Of a stretch of 64,000 nt of DNA, positions 9,581 through 16,702 are shown one piece after another (the stretch's first letter is position 1; the number at the start of each line of letters is the position of its first letter). The stretch covers positions 1 to 64,000 of the forward strand of contig CAMCLK010000006.1 of assembly GCA_945875585.1 (NCBI GenBank). The letters run 5' to 3'. A program made the position numbers and the translations under genes. The notes beneath the pieces are model-generated. The model was not told the origin of the DNA and made no database searches. It saw only the letters and a list, made by a program, of their open reading frames with translations. The DNA is from Candidatus Kuenenia stuttgartensis (GTDB lineage Bacteria; Planctomycetota; Planctomycetia; Gemmatales; Gemmataceae).

Positions 9581-10267
9581 TTATGGTCGAAGCAATTCCA
9601 AAACAGAGTCGTAGTTCGATAGATCCGCCATGAGGTGGTCTGGGGCATGCGGTGCCAATTCATGCACCGCATGAATACCCGTGGCCACGGCGAGTACCCG
9701 GGCGCCGACTGCTCGGGCGCAGCGGATGTCGAGTGGTGTGTCACCAATCACAAGCACGCGATCCGTCGGATAATCCGCACCGTGACGGTCGCGCAGCGAT
9801 TCAACCGCCTCGCGGGCAACATCATCGCGATCAACATGTCGATCACCGAAGCCACCGAAGCTAAAGTGGTGGTGAATACCAAAGTGCCCGAGCTTTACGG
9901 CTGCTCCGCGCCTGATATTGCCGGTCAGCAGCCCTACAGCGATGTCCTTTTGCTCAGCCAGATGCTCGAGAAGTCTGACAATACCGGGAAGGAGTGTGGC
10001 TGCCGTGCTCAGCTGCTCTGGCAAGTGACCGAGATAGCCTGCAAGAATTGTGTTTTCGGCTTCGATACCGGCACTGAGTCGATGGGCAGCGATCAGGTCG
10101 CGAACGATTGAGCGGTCAGTGCGGCCAGCAAGCGATACACCGTCCATGGCATGGGCAATACCATGGATGTCAACCATGGCCCGTTCCAAGGCGCGCAAGC
10201 CTGCACCCGAGGAAGATAGCAATGTGCCATCGATGTCGAAAAGAACTGTCGTGTGTGGGCGAATCAT
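9581..10267 (-). CDS. HAD-family phosphatase, phosphoglycolate phosphatase-like
   Basis: 228 residues from the ATG at 10267, which fits the family N-terminus better than the in-frame start at 10303. The haloacid dehalogenase motif I is VLFDIDGTLL (nucleophile D11, acid D13), motif II is VGLLTGN, and the motif III/IV region is LVIGDTPLDIRCARAVGARVLAVATG. The alpha-helical cap between motifs I and II matches subfamily I (Gph/PpaX-like). It probably dephosphorylates a small phosphorylated metabolite such as 2-phosphoglycolate, though the exact substrate cannot be read from sequence. It is divergent from the NYN nuclease gene with only about 40 bases between likely starts, and upstream of the exosortase gene. 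Confidence 0.87.
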   Translation of the reverse strand: MIRPHTTVLFDIDGTLLSSSGAGLRALERAMVDIHGIAHAMDGVSLAGRTDRSIVRDLIAAHRLSAGIEAENTILAGYLGHLPEQLSTAATLLPGIVRLLEHLAEQKDIAVGLLTGNIRRGAAVKLGHFGIHHHFSFGGFGDRHVDRDDVAREAVESLRDRHGADYPTDRVLVIGDTPLDIRCARAVGARVLAVATGIHAVHELAPHAPDHLMADLSNYDSVLELLRP

Positions 10268-10306
10268 AATGTGTGTGATACATACCTGCGCCGGAGACTT
10301 CAACCG

Positions 10307-11278
10307 TTGAGTGAATCATGGGACCGCAGCCACGACCATGTGGTGGACGGCAACAACATGCTGCACGCCTTGGGGCTGGTTCGCCCCAACATGAAGCCTG
10401 AGGCATTTCAGGCTGCTAGATCGCGTTTTGTTGCTGACCTGAAGCGGCTGTGGACTGGCCCTGGTCATCTGTTGGTCTGTCTCGACGGTCATGAAAACCC
10501 CGCCATCGCCATGGCGCATCGAGGGCAAGTTGTTTCGCGGCATTTGGAGACACAGTTTTCTTTGCAGCAGTCAGCGGATGACCTGATCATTCAATTGGTG
10601 AACGAAACGGCTCGCCCAGACCGTTTGACAGTTGTTTCTGGTGACAACGACATCACTCGTGAAGCCAGGCGACGAGGTTGCCCAGTTGCCTCCTGCATTG
10701 ATTGGTTTGAATGGCTGCAACATCCGTCGGGAGTCTCGAGGTCTCCTGCTGCCAATCCAGTACCGGAAGAAAAGCCTTCAGCTATGCATGGTTTGGAAGG
10801 ATTGGCAGATGCGTTGAAACCCGATATCGAATTACAACAGAAGGAGTTGAAAGTTCCTGCCATTGGTTCAGCTGGGACCAAGCGAGGTGGCTCAACTACC
10901 CGCAAGAAGTGGACCGACCCGCTCAAAACTATGATGGATGGGGCCCAATCGTTGCTGGAACAGACCGCTAAACCAGCCGTATTGCCCGCTCGCCGGGTAG
11001 AACCACCGCCCGTGCCGCCAAAACCGCACGGCCCCATCGCGCCTGACCCATTGGATGCCATGATGAAGGGGGCCCAAGCCTTATTAAGCGAGTCGTCACG
11101 CGCCGCCACAGCCCCGCGTCCGGATACTCCCCGCCCCTTGCGCGGCGCGGTAGACCCGGGCCATGCTGTGGACGACATCGCCGGAATGGGCCTTCCCGAA
11201 GATTTCATCAACGAATGCCGGCAAATCATTGATAATGAACCTCCCAAGCCGCTGCGGTATCGTCCGCGTGGCTTGTGA
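10307..11278 (+). CDS. NYN-domain (YacP/Rae1-like) ribonuclease with long C-terminal tail
   Basis: About 323 residues; the start is uncertain. TTG at 10307 with GGAG ten bases upstream is preferred, while GTG 10340 and GTG 10253 are alternatives. The first 130 residues are a PIN-like NYN domain with acidic active-site residues in VVDGNNMLHAL, VCLDGHEN, QSADDLI and VVSGDNDI, as in YacP/Rae1 endoribonucleases. The remaining half is low-complexity and proline-rich and contains a duplicated short motif: DPLKTMMDGAQSLLEQ near residue 204 and DPLDAMMKGAQALLSE near residue 247. A third conserved-looking helix (LPEDFINECRQIIDN) closes the protein. The duplicated motif looks like a docking element, but its partner is unknown. 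Confidence 0.82.
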   Translation: MSESWDRSHDHVVDGNNMLHALGLVRPNMKPEAFQAARSRFVADLKRLWTGPGHLLVCLDGHENPAIAMAHRGQVVSRHLETQFSLQQSADDLIIQLVNETARPDRLTVVSGDNDITREARRRGCPVASCIDWFEWLQHPSGVSRSPAANPVPEEKPSAMHGLEGLADALKPDIELQQKELKVPAIGSAGTKRGGSTTRKKWTDPLKTMMDGAQSLLEQTAKPAVLPARRVEPPPVPPKPHGPIAPDPLDAMMKGAQALLSESSRAATAPRPDTPRPLRGAVDPGHAVDDIAGMGLPEDFINECRQIIDNEPPKPLRYRPRGL

Positions 11279-11354
11279 CGATCCGTGTGATGGCTAAGAT
11301 GGAATTCCCGCAGTATGGGGCTTCCTAGCGGGCACTGGCCCTCGGAGTTGAGCC

Positions 11355-12698
11355 ATGACCACAATGATTGGTCCGGATGAAGATGCGCGCCAAGAGCGCA
11401 CAGGTCTGGGCAATTACTTCGTTGCCAACTATCCGCCGTTCTCGTTCTGGAAACCTGATTACCTTTCGACAGCGCGCGAAGTGCTTTCCTCGCCAGGCAA
11501 CCCGTCCACGCCACTGGGTCTTTATCTTCATATCCCGTTCTGCCGCAAGCGTTGTAAATTCTGTTATTTTCGAGTTTACACTGACAAAAATGCTGAAGAC
11601 ATCGAGACGTATGTGGCGGCGCTGGCCCGCGAGGTTGAATTGCTGGCAGCATCGCCGTTGGCTCGTGACCGCGGATTTGAATTCATTTACTTTGGGGGCG
11701 GGACTCCGTCGTACCTGAGCGCCACCCAGTTGGAGCGTCTGTTCCAGCGCGTGAAAGTCCATGCCCCGTGGTCTGCCGCTGCCGAAGTCACCTTTGAGTG
11801 CGAGCCCGGCACCCTTCAAAAACACAAGCTTGAAGCGTTGCGCGCCGCTGGGGTTACCCGTGTCAGCTTGGGAATCGAAAACTTCAGCGACGCCCTGCTA
11901 AAAAGTAATGGGCGAGCTCATTTGTCTGAAGAAGTGTTCAGGGCCTACGGCTGGATCCGTGAGCTGGGCTTCCCGCAGGTCAATATCGATCTTATTGCCG
12001 GCATGTTGGGCGAAACATGGGAGAACTGGCGCGACTGCGTTCGCCAAACCGTGGATCTCGCGCCAGACTGTGTCACCATCTATCAGATGGAATTGCCCTA
12101 CAACACGGTCTTTTCCAAAGAATTGCGCATGCTGGGAGATGACGAAACTTCAGGCGAAGTGGCCGACTGGCCCACGAAGCGCGCTTGGGTCGATTACGCC
12201 TTTGCCGAGCTGGAAAAGGTCGGTTATACCGTTACCAGTGCCACCACTGCCGTGCGCGATCCTGCCAACACACGTTTTGTTTACCGAGACAGCCTGTGGC
12301 GGGGTGCCGACATGTTTGGCACCGGTGTCGCGAGTTTTGGCCACGTGGGCGGAACGCACGTGCAAAATTTAGATACTTGGGAAGCTTATTTGGGCGCGTT
12401 GGATAGGGGCGAAGCGCCATGGGCGCGCGCCTTCCCTTTGACACCTAGGCAGAAGTTCGTCCGCGAATCGATTTTGTTGCTGAAGACGGGAATCTGGGAT
12501 TCATCCGTCTTCTTGGCTCGTCATGGAGTCGATCCTGTCGAGGCTTTTGCTCCGCAGGTTGAAGATCTGGTAGCGCGCGGTTTGGCCACGCATGAGGCCC
12601 CGGGTCTGAAACTTACCCGACCGGGGCTCATACAGGTCGATCGCCTGCTCCCTCGCTTCTTCGAACCGGAACATTCTGTTTACAAACGGTATACCTGA
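11355..12698 (+). CDS. HemN/HemW-like radical SAM protein
   Basis: 447 residues; ATG with GGAG seven bases upstream. The radical SAM [4Fe-4S] motif is CRKRCKFC (C63, C67, C70) in the HemN-type context LYLHIPFC. Further HemN/HemW features are YFGGGTPSYLS (SAM-binding glycine-rich strand), VTFECEPGTL, RVSLGIENF and NIDLIAGMLGETWENW. A C-terminal HemN-like domain is present, so the class resembles coproporphyrinogen III dehydrogenase/heme chaperone HemW or related methyltransferases. The motif CxxxCxxCYF followed by RVYTDKN differs from classical HemN. It heads a four-gene cluster with a GcvH-like protein, a ferredoxin and another radical SAM enzyme. This context is unlike heme synthesis, so its substrate should be treated as unknown. 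Confidence 0.88.
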   Translation: MTTMIGPDEDARQERTGLGNYFVANYPPFSFWKPDYLSTAREVLSSPGNPSTPLGLYLHIPFCRKRCKFCYFRVYTDKNAEDIETYVAALAREVELLAASPLARDRGFEFIYFGGGTPSYLSATQLERLFQRVKVHAPWSAAAEVTFECEPGTLQKHKLEALRAAGVTRVSLGIENFSDALLKSNGRAHLSEEVFRAYGWIRELGFPQVNIDLIAGMLGETWENWRDCVRQTVDLAPDCVTIYQMELPYNTVFSKELRMLGDDETSGEVADWPTKRAWVDYAFAELEKVGYTVTSATTAVRDPANTRFVYRDSLWRGADMFGTGVASFGHVGGTHVQNLDTWEAYLGALDRGEAPWARAFPLTPRQKFVRESILLLKTGIWDSSVFLARHGVDPVEAFAPQVEDLVARGLATHEAPGLKLTRPGLIQVDRLLPRFFEPEHSVYKRYT

Positions 12699-12739
12699 TG
12701 GATTATTTCAACGCAACCGGCGGCTCTGATCATGATTGA
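12698..12739 (+). other. Possible 13-codon coupling ORF
   Basis: An ATG overlapping the stop of the radical SAM gene (TGATG) opens a 13-codon frame reading MDYFNATGGSDHD. Its TGA at 12737-12739 falls just inside the next gene, whose ATG is at 12732. The next gene has no obvious Shine-Dalgarno sequence, so translation of this mini-ORF could deliver ribosomes to it. The overlaps are directly visible; function is a guess, and chance is a reasonable alternative. Confidence 0.2.
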
Positions 12740-13241
12740 GGATAAGGTATTCGAAATTGGCAAGCACCGGGCCCCACTGCCCGGCGGGCTGCTGTATGCC
12801 ACTACCAACCATGTCTGGGCGCGTCAGGTGGGAGATGCTGGTTCGCAAATCTGGCAGTTTGGTTTCACAAGCTATGCGCTGGCACTGATGCGTGACATCT
12901 ATTTCCTCGACTGGTCTCTTTCGGATGGATTGCCAGTCGATCATTTAGCCTTGATAGGGCACATCGAGACCTCGAAGGCCGAATCCGATCTGTATGCGCC
13001 TGTTTCAGGCATAATCGTACGGTTCAATGAGAAAGCTCTGGCAGATCCGGCTATCATCAATGCGGATGGTTATGGTGCGGGGTGGTTGTATGAGATCCAA
13101 TGCACTAATGCCCCGAGCCACCTAGTGGATGTTGACGCATACCTGTCCCACTTGCATGCAACATGGGCCAATACCGAGCGGATGATCAAGGGTGGCATGA
13201 ACCGTATCGTGGATGAATCGCCGGATGAGGGGGAAGCATGA
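12732..13241 (+). CDS. GcvH-like lipoyl-carrier protein
   Basis: 169 residues. The fold is that of the glycine cleavage H protein: an N-terminal segment YATTNHVWARQ matching the H-protein 'T.DHEWV' start, then GFTSYALALMRDIYFLDW, and the lipoylation loop HIETSKAESDLYAPVSG with the modifiable lysine at K82. NADGYGAGWLYEIQ follows, as in true H proteins (D.YG.GWL). The protein is longer than the usual 125-130 residues. No gcvT, gcvP or lipoyl ligase gene is present, so this is a paralogue dedicated to the surrounding radical SAM/ferredoxin cluster. Its likely role is to carry a lipoyl- or dihydrolipoyl-bound intermediate or sulfur, in the manner of lipoate-binding proteins. The downstream gene overlaps it by four bases (ATGA). 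Confidence 0.85.
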   Translation: MIEDKVFEIGKHRAPLPGGLLYATTNHVWARQVGDAGSQIWQFGFTSYALALMRDIYFLDWSLSDGLPVDHLALIGHIETSKAESDLYAPVSGIIVRFNEKALADPAIINADGYGAGWLYEIQCTNAPSHLVDVDAYLSHLHATWANTERMIKGGMNRIVDESPDEGEA

Positions 13242-14251
13242 GCCGCAATCGCGTGACCGTGGTCATTTCGCAGGCGCAAGGCAAAAATCCGTTGCGCCGG
13301 GCGCTCGAAGAAAGCCTTGCTGCGACCCTGTTGATGGAACCAGGTGTTGATCTTTCGATCGTGCCCCATCTTTATGACCTTGAGGAAGGGCATACGGGCC
13401 GGCTGTTCCTGAATTCAGTTTCAGGCGACATGATCGTGCTCGGTTGGTTGTTTCCGCGTGCCGGTTTCTGGTTGCTCGACCGGATGGGAGTCAAGGGACT
13501 GGAAGGTAGCAGTCCCATGCATCCGGTAGCCGAAGATGATGGAGAAGAAGCTGGCGAAGCTGATCCACAAGAAAAAGTCCCCGCGATAGGACAAACAGGC
13601 GATATTCCAGATCGCACAATCACGCTACTTGACCTGCGTGCCAAGCCGGGCTACGAACCGTATCTCGAGGAAGTCCGTCGTCTGATTGGCGAGTCGAAGG
13701 CGCGTCGCGAAGCGCAAGTTTCGGTCCGCCCGCCTGTGCTTGTGGAACTGGGCCTGCCAAAACCAGCGCCCGTTATAGACCTCACCACACTTGCTTCGGC
13801 ACCAGCGGCCCGTCGTTGGTATCCGGTCATCGACTACAGCCGATGCACTAATTGCATGCAATGCCTCGATTTTTGCCTGTTTGGTGTGTACGGGGTCGAT
13901 GGCGGCGAGCGGATACTGGTTGAGAGCCAAGACAATTGCAAAAAAGGCTGCCCGGCGTGCAGTCGCGTTTGCCCGGAACAGGCCATCATGTTTCCGGAGT
14001 ACAAGACTCCAGCTATTGCTGGTGCTCCTGTTGGTGTTGTCACTGGCCTGAAGATCGATCTCTCGAAGCTGTTTGGTGGTGGCGATCCATCCGTCACCGC
14101 GGCTGCTGAGCGCGACCGTGAGTTGGTCAAAGACGGCCGCGATGCCGTCGGACTGACGGTGGGAATGGCTCCTCGGCGTGCCCCACGCGCGCCAACCGTA
14201 CCCGATGAGCTTGATGGCTTGGTGGATGCACTGGACAAACTGGAAATCTGA
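13238..14251 (+). CDS. Ferredoxin-domain protein with two [4Fe-4S]-type motifs
   Basis: 337 residues, translationally coupled to the GcvH-like gene by an ATGA overlap and preceded by GAGGGGGAA. Residues 1-190 form a domain I do not recognise (RVTVVISQAQGKNPLRRALE, SGDMIVLGWLFPRAGFWLLD); the strand/helix pattern suggests an alpha/beta fold. Then comes a bacterial-ferredoxin-like segment: C203, C206, C209, C213 and C234, C238, C241, C245 followed by P, enough for two [4Fe-4S] clusters. The spacing between the two motifs is longer than in classical 2[4Fe-4S] ferredoxins. The C-terminal 90 residues are basic and possibly disordered. It probably passes electrons to the radical SAM enzymes encoded on either side. 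Confidence 0.84.
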   Translation: MSRNRVTVVISQAQGKNPLRRALEESLAATLLMEPGVDLSIVPHLYDLEEGHTGRLFLNSVSGDMIVLGWLFPRAGFWLLDRMGVKGLEGSSPMHPVAEDDGEEAGEADPQEKVPAIGQTGDIPDRTITLLDLRAKPGYEPYLEEVRRLIGESKARREAQVSVRPPVLVELGLPKPAPVIDLTTLASAPAARRWYPVIDYSRCTNCMQCLDFCLFGVYGVDGGERILVESQDNCKKGCPACSRVCPEQAIMFPEYKTPAIAGAPVGVVTGLKIDLSKLFGGGDPSVTAAAERDRELVKDGRDAVGLTVGMAPRRAPRAPTVPDELDGLVDALDKLEI

Positions 14252-14263
14252 TTGGGGAAGACA

Positions 14264-15457
14264 ATGCCCATGTTAGCCAAGCTGGCGTATCGCGCTGCCA
14301 CGGAACTGTCGCCCCGCCTTGCTGCCAAGGCGGCGCACCTATGGGTGTATAAAGGCATGCTGGCGGTCCGTTCCTATCAGGCGCGGATCAGCCGCAAAGA
14401 ACTTTATCCACCGTTTATGTTCGTTGCCTTGACCAACACCTGCAACCTGCGCTGCCATGGCTGCTGGGTTGAAAAGGAGGGCGAGGCGTTTCATATGCAG
14501 GCCGACGAGCTTGACAATATCATCCGCTCGGGCAAGCGCAGGAACGCTTTCTACTACACCCTTCTGGGTGGTGAGCCTTTCATGCACAAGGGCATTTGGG
14601 ATATCTTCAAAAGACATCCCGACTGTTATTTTCAAGCCATCACCAATGGTATGCTTTTCACCGAGCGGAATGCTGATCGGATCGCTGAAGTCGGCAACGT
14701 GACCCCGCTGATTTCCATCGACGGGCTTCAGGTCAACAACGATATGCGCCGTGGTGAAGGTGTGCATGAATCGGCGCTGACAGGGATGGAGCGCCTCAAG
14801 AAACGTGGCGTGATCTTTGGTACGGCGTGCACGATCACCAAACAGAACCTCAATGAAGTCCTGTGCGACAGTTACCTTGAAGACATGATCAAGCGCGGCT
14901 GTATGTACATTTGGTACTATTTTTATCGTCCTGTTGGAGAAGAGCCGCATCCGGAGTATTGCCTGACACAGGATGATCTGGTTGAGGCGCGTCGGCGCAT
15001 GGTGGCTCTGCGACACAAGCATCCGATCATTATTATTGATACCTACTGGACCGCCGATGGCGAGGCATTTTGCCCTGCAGCCATGGGTATGGGGTTCCAT
15101 ATCGGCCCACGGGGCAGCATTGAAATCTGCCCACCGCTTTCGTTCGCAACCGATACCGTGCGCGACAACGGTGGCGACTTGGTGAAGACCATTTCAAAAA
15201 GCAGCTACTTGAAGGGATTCAAGGATTTTGTCTCGTGCCGAACCAAGGGTTGCGTCATTCTTGAGCATCCCCAAGAGTTGCACGACTATATCAAATCCCA
15301 CGGGGCAAAAGACTACTCTACCCGCGATGCCTTTGCCGAGCTCAACTCGATCAAGCCTCGCCACAGCCAGCACTTGCCTGGCCGTGAGATACCTGAGTCA
15401 TCTTTGTTTTACTGGTTCCTCAAGAAGAACGTCTTCTTTGGTATGGGGGCCATGTAG
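14264..15457 (+). CDS. Radical SAM protein with SPASM-like cysteines
   Basis: 397 residues from ATG 14264; the TTG at 14252 is an alternative. The radical SAM motif is CNLRCHGC (C60, C64, C67), followed by a GGEPF motif (LLGGEPFMHKGI) and ISIDGLQVNND, all typical of the MoaA/SPASM-type subfamily. Additional cysteines late in the protein (EICPP, SCRTKGC) could bind an auxiliary cluster. I do not recognise a specific substrate family. It directly follows the ferredoxin gene (12 bases) and closes the cluster, which ends 7 bases before a convergent gene, so the unit is genetically self-contained. Candidate roles include modification of a cofactor or of the lipoyl carrier next door. Confidence 0.87.
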   Translation: MPMLAKLAYRAATELSPRLAAKAAHLWVYKGMLAVRSYQARISRKELYPPFMFVALTNTCNLRCHGCWVEKEGEAFHMQADELDNIIRSGKRRNAFYYTLLGGEPFMHKGIWDIFKRHPDCYFQAITNGMLFTERNADRIAEVGNVTPLISIDGLQVNNDMRRGEGVHESALTGMERLKKRGVIFGTACTITKQNLNEVLCDSYLEDMIKRGCMYIWYYFYRPVGEEPHPEYCLTQDDLVEARRRMVALRHKHPIIIIDTYWTADGEAFCPAAMGMGFHIGPRGSIEICPPLSFATDTVRDNGGDLVKTISKSSYLKGFKDFVSCRTKGCVILEHPQELHDYIKSHGAKDYSTRDAFAELNSIKPRHSQHLPGREIPESSLFYWFLKKNVFFGMGAM

Positions 15458-15464
15458 GCTCAGG

Positions 15465-16565
15465 CTACCTTGCGCTCATGAAGTGGCGCGTCAGTCGGCT
15501 TACGGTGGGGCTGGGATCTCCTTCTGCCATCTGATTCAATCTCTCTGTGAGATCCGGACTGCCAGCCTGCGCCATGGCGCGGGCAGCGGCGGATCTCACT
15601 GCTGGAGAGGTATCGTGGCTCAACCGCTTCAGCCACATGTTCACATCCACATGTGATGCCTCATCGAGGTGGTCGATTACCAGAAGCCTCTGGGCAGGGC
15701 TCGGATGTGCCAGCAGGCGCCCCAATCGTATCTGGTCGTCACTCAGTCCTCTTGAAAACAGAGCGGACCGCGCCAATGCCGCATTTTGTTCGTCTGAATC
15801 GTGCAGGAGAGGCAAAATAGCATCTTCGGTTACGGCTTCAGGGTTGGGGCCCAGCACCACCAACGCTGCGCGGCGAACTTCGCTGGAACTGCTGCTTAGG
15901 CACGGGGCGATTTCATCGGCCATACGCAACGGCGATAACATCGCAAGGCTGATGGCGGCCAGTTGTACCGATGCCGCGTTATCGGCAAGGCCAGCGCGTG
16001 CCAGTTCGCGGTAGCGGGAAACAGTTTCTTCCGTCAGCCCCAATTTGGCCAATGAGGTGGCGAGCCTGAGCATCGCTGCGCGCGGCCCTGCTTCCGCCGA
16101 TCCCCTACCGATTTCCACAAGCCGGGAAGCGCATGTCAGGAATTCCGGAGCAGCTTTTTCACCTTCGGGCATTCGCTCAATCATGGAGCTTACCCACTGG
16201 GCAGCCTGTTCCCGGCCACTGGCCGGACAGGATTTGAATCCCTGAACAATCTGTTGCAGGCAGGGTACCAGGGCTTCATTGGCAGCACCGCCGGGTTCCC
16301 GCCCAATCACTGTCAATGCGTCGCCCAAGACCAACGCTCGTTCATTGTCGTTTTCTTCGAGTAGGACGTCGAGAAGTTGATGGCAGGCAGCAACAGGGTG
16401 CCGCGCTAACTGATCAACGACCAAGGCCCGTGCCTGCGGTTCTGCCGCGAGCAACTGCCGCACACGCCACCAAGCCACAGCGCGATCAAGCCCCAGTAAA
16501 AAAACGGTTGCGGCAATAAGGCCTGAAGCAGCTAGGCCCCAAACTGCCATCGTGCGGATTCTCAT
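15465..16565 (-). CDS. Membrane-anchored HEAT-repeat protein
   Basis: 366 residues from the ATG at 16565, which has AGGAG seven bases upstream; the longer frame to 16784 overlaps the divergent gene and is rejected. An N-terminal signal-anchor helix (MAVWGLAASGLIAATVFLLG) is followed by helical repeats of the HEAT/PBS-lyase type. The clearest are VQLAAISLAMLSP, SSEVRRAALVVLGPN, NAALARSALFSRGLS, AQRLLVIDHLDE and SPAVRSAAARAMAQAGS. Such proteins usually act as protein-binding scaffolds. It is divergent from the kinase-like gene with 137 bases between starts, so a functional link is plausible but not shown. Confidence 0.82.
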   Translation of the reverse strand: MRIRTMAVWGLAASGLIAATVFLLGLDRAVAWWRVRQLLAAEPQARALVVDQLARHPVAACHQLLDVLLEENDNERALVLGDALTVIGREPGGAANEALVPCLQQIVQGFKSCPASGREQAAQWVSSMIERMPEGEKAAPEFLTCASRLVEIGRGSAEAGPRAAMLRLATSLAKLGLTEETVSRYRELARAGLADNAASVQLAAISLAMLSPLRMADEIAPCLSSSSSEVRRAALVVLGPNPEAVTEDAILPLLHDSDEQNAALARSALFSRGLSDDQIRLGRLLAHPSPAQRLLVIDHLDEASHVDVNMWLKRLSHDTSPAVRSAAARAMAQAGSPDLTERLNQMAEGDPSPTVSRLTRHFMSAR

Positions 16566-16702
16566 GGAGTTACTCCTCTGATCAGACTGTTCTGGAGCAG
16601 GAGAATACCGGGGCCATTGATTTCGGAGCAAGCGCAGGCGACCAGAGTGCGAAAAAAGAGGTAAGATAGAGAAGCTTAAACCGAAACTGCCCGAGGCCTT
16701 CC
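16566..16702. promoter_or_regulatory. Divergent intergenic region between HEAT and kinase-like genes
   Basis: 137 bases that must hold the promoters of both divergent genes. I can point to the Shine-Dalgarno AGGAG of the leftward gene, but I do not see a convincing pair of -35/-10 boxes or an operator repeat. Confidence 0.4.

Noticed and set aside
10591..11652. 353-codon frame on the minus strand
   Set aside because: Antisense to the NYN nuclease and the start of the HemN-like gene; the translation has no domain and only low-complexity Gly/Ser/Pro stretches.
14339..15100. 253-codon frame on the minus strand
   Set aside because: Antisense to the second radical SAM gene, whose motifs are unambiguous.
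11355..15457. Two radical SAM genes as a LipS1/LipS2-type lipoyl synthase pair
   Set aside because: Attractive because of the GcvH-like neighbour, but the first protein has HemN/HemW features and the second MoaA/SPASM-like features, and neither looks like a lipoyl synthase.
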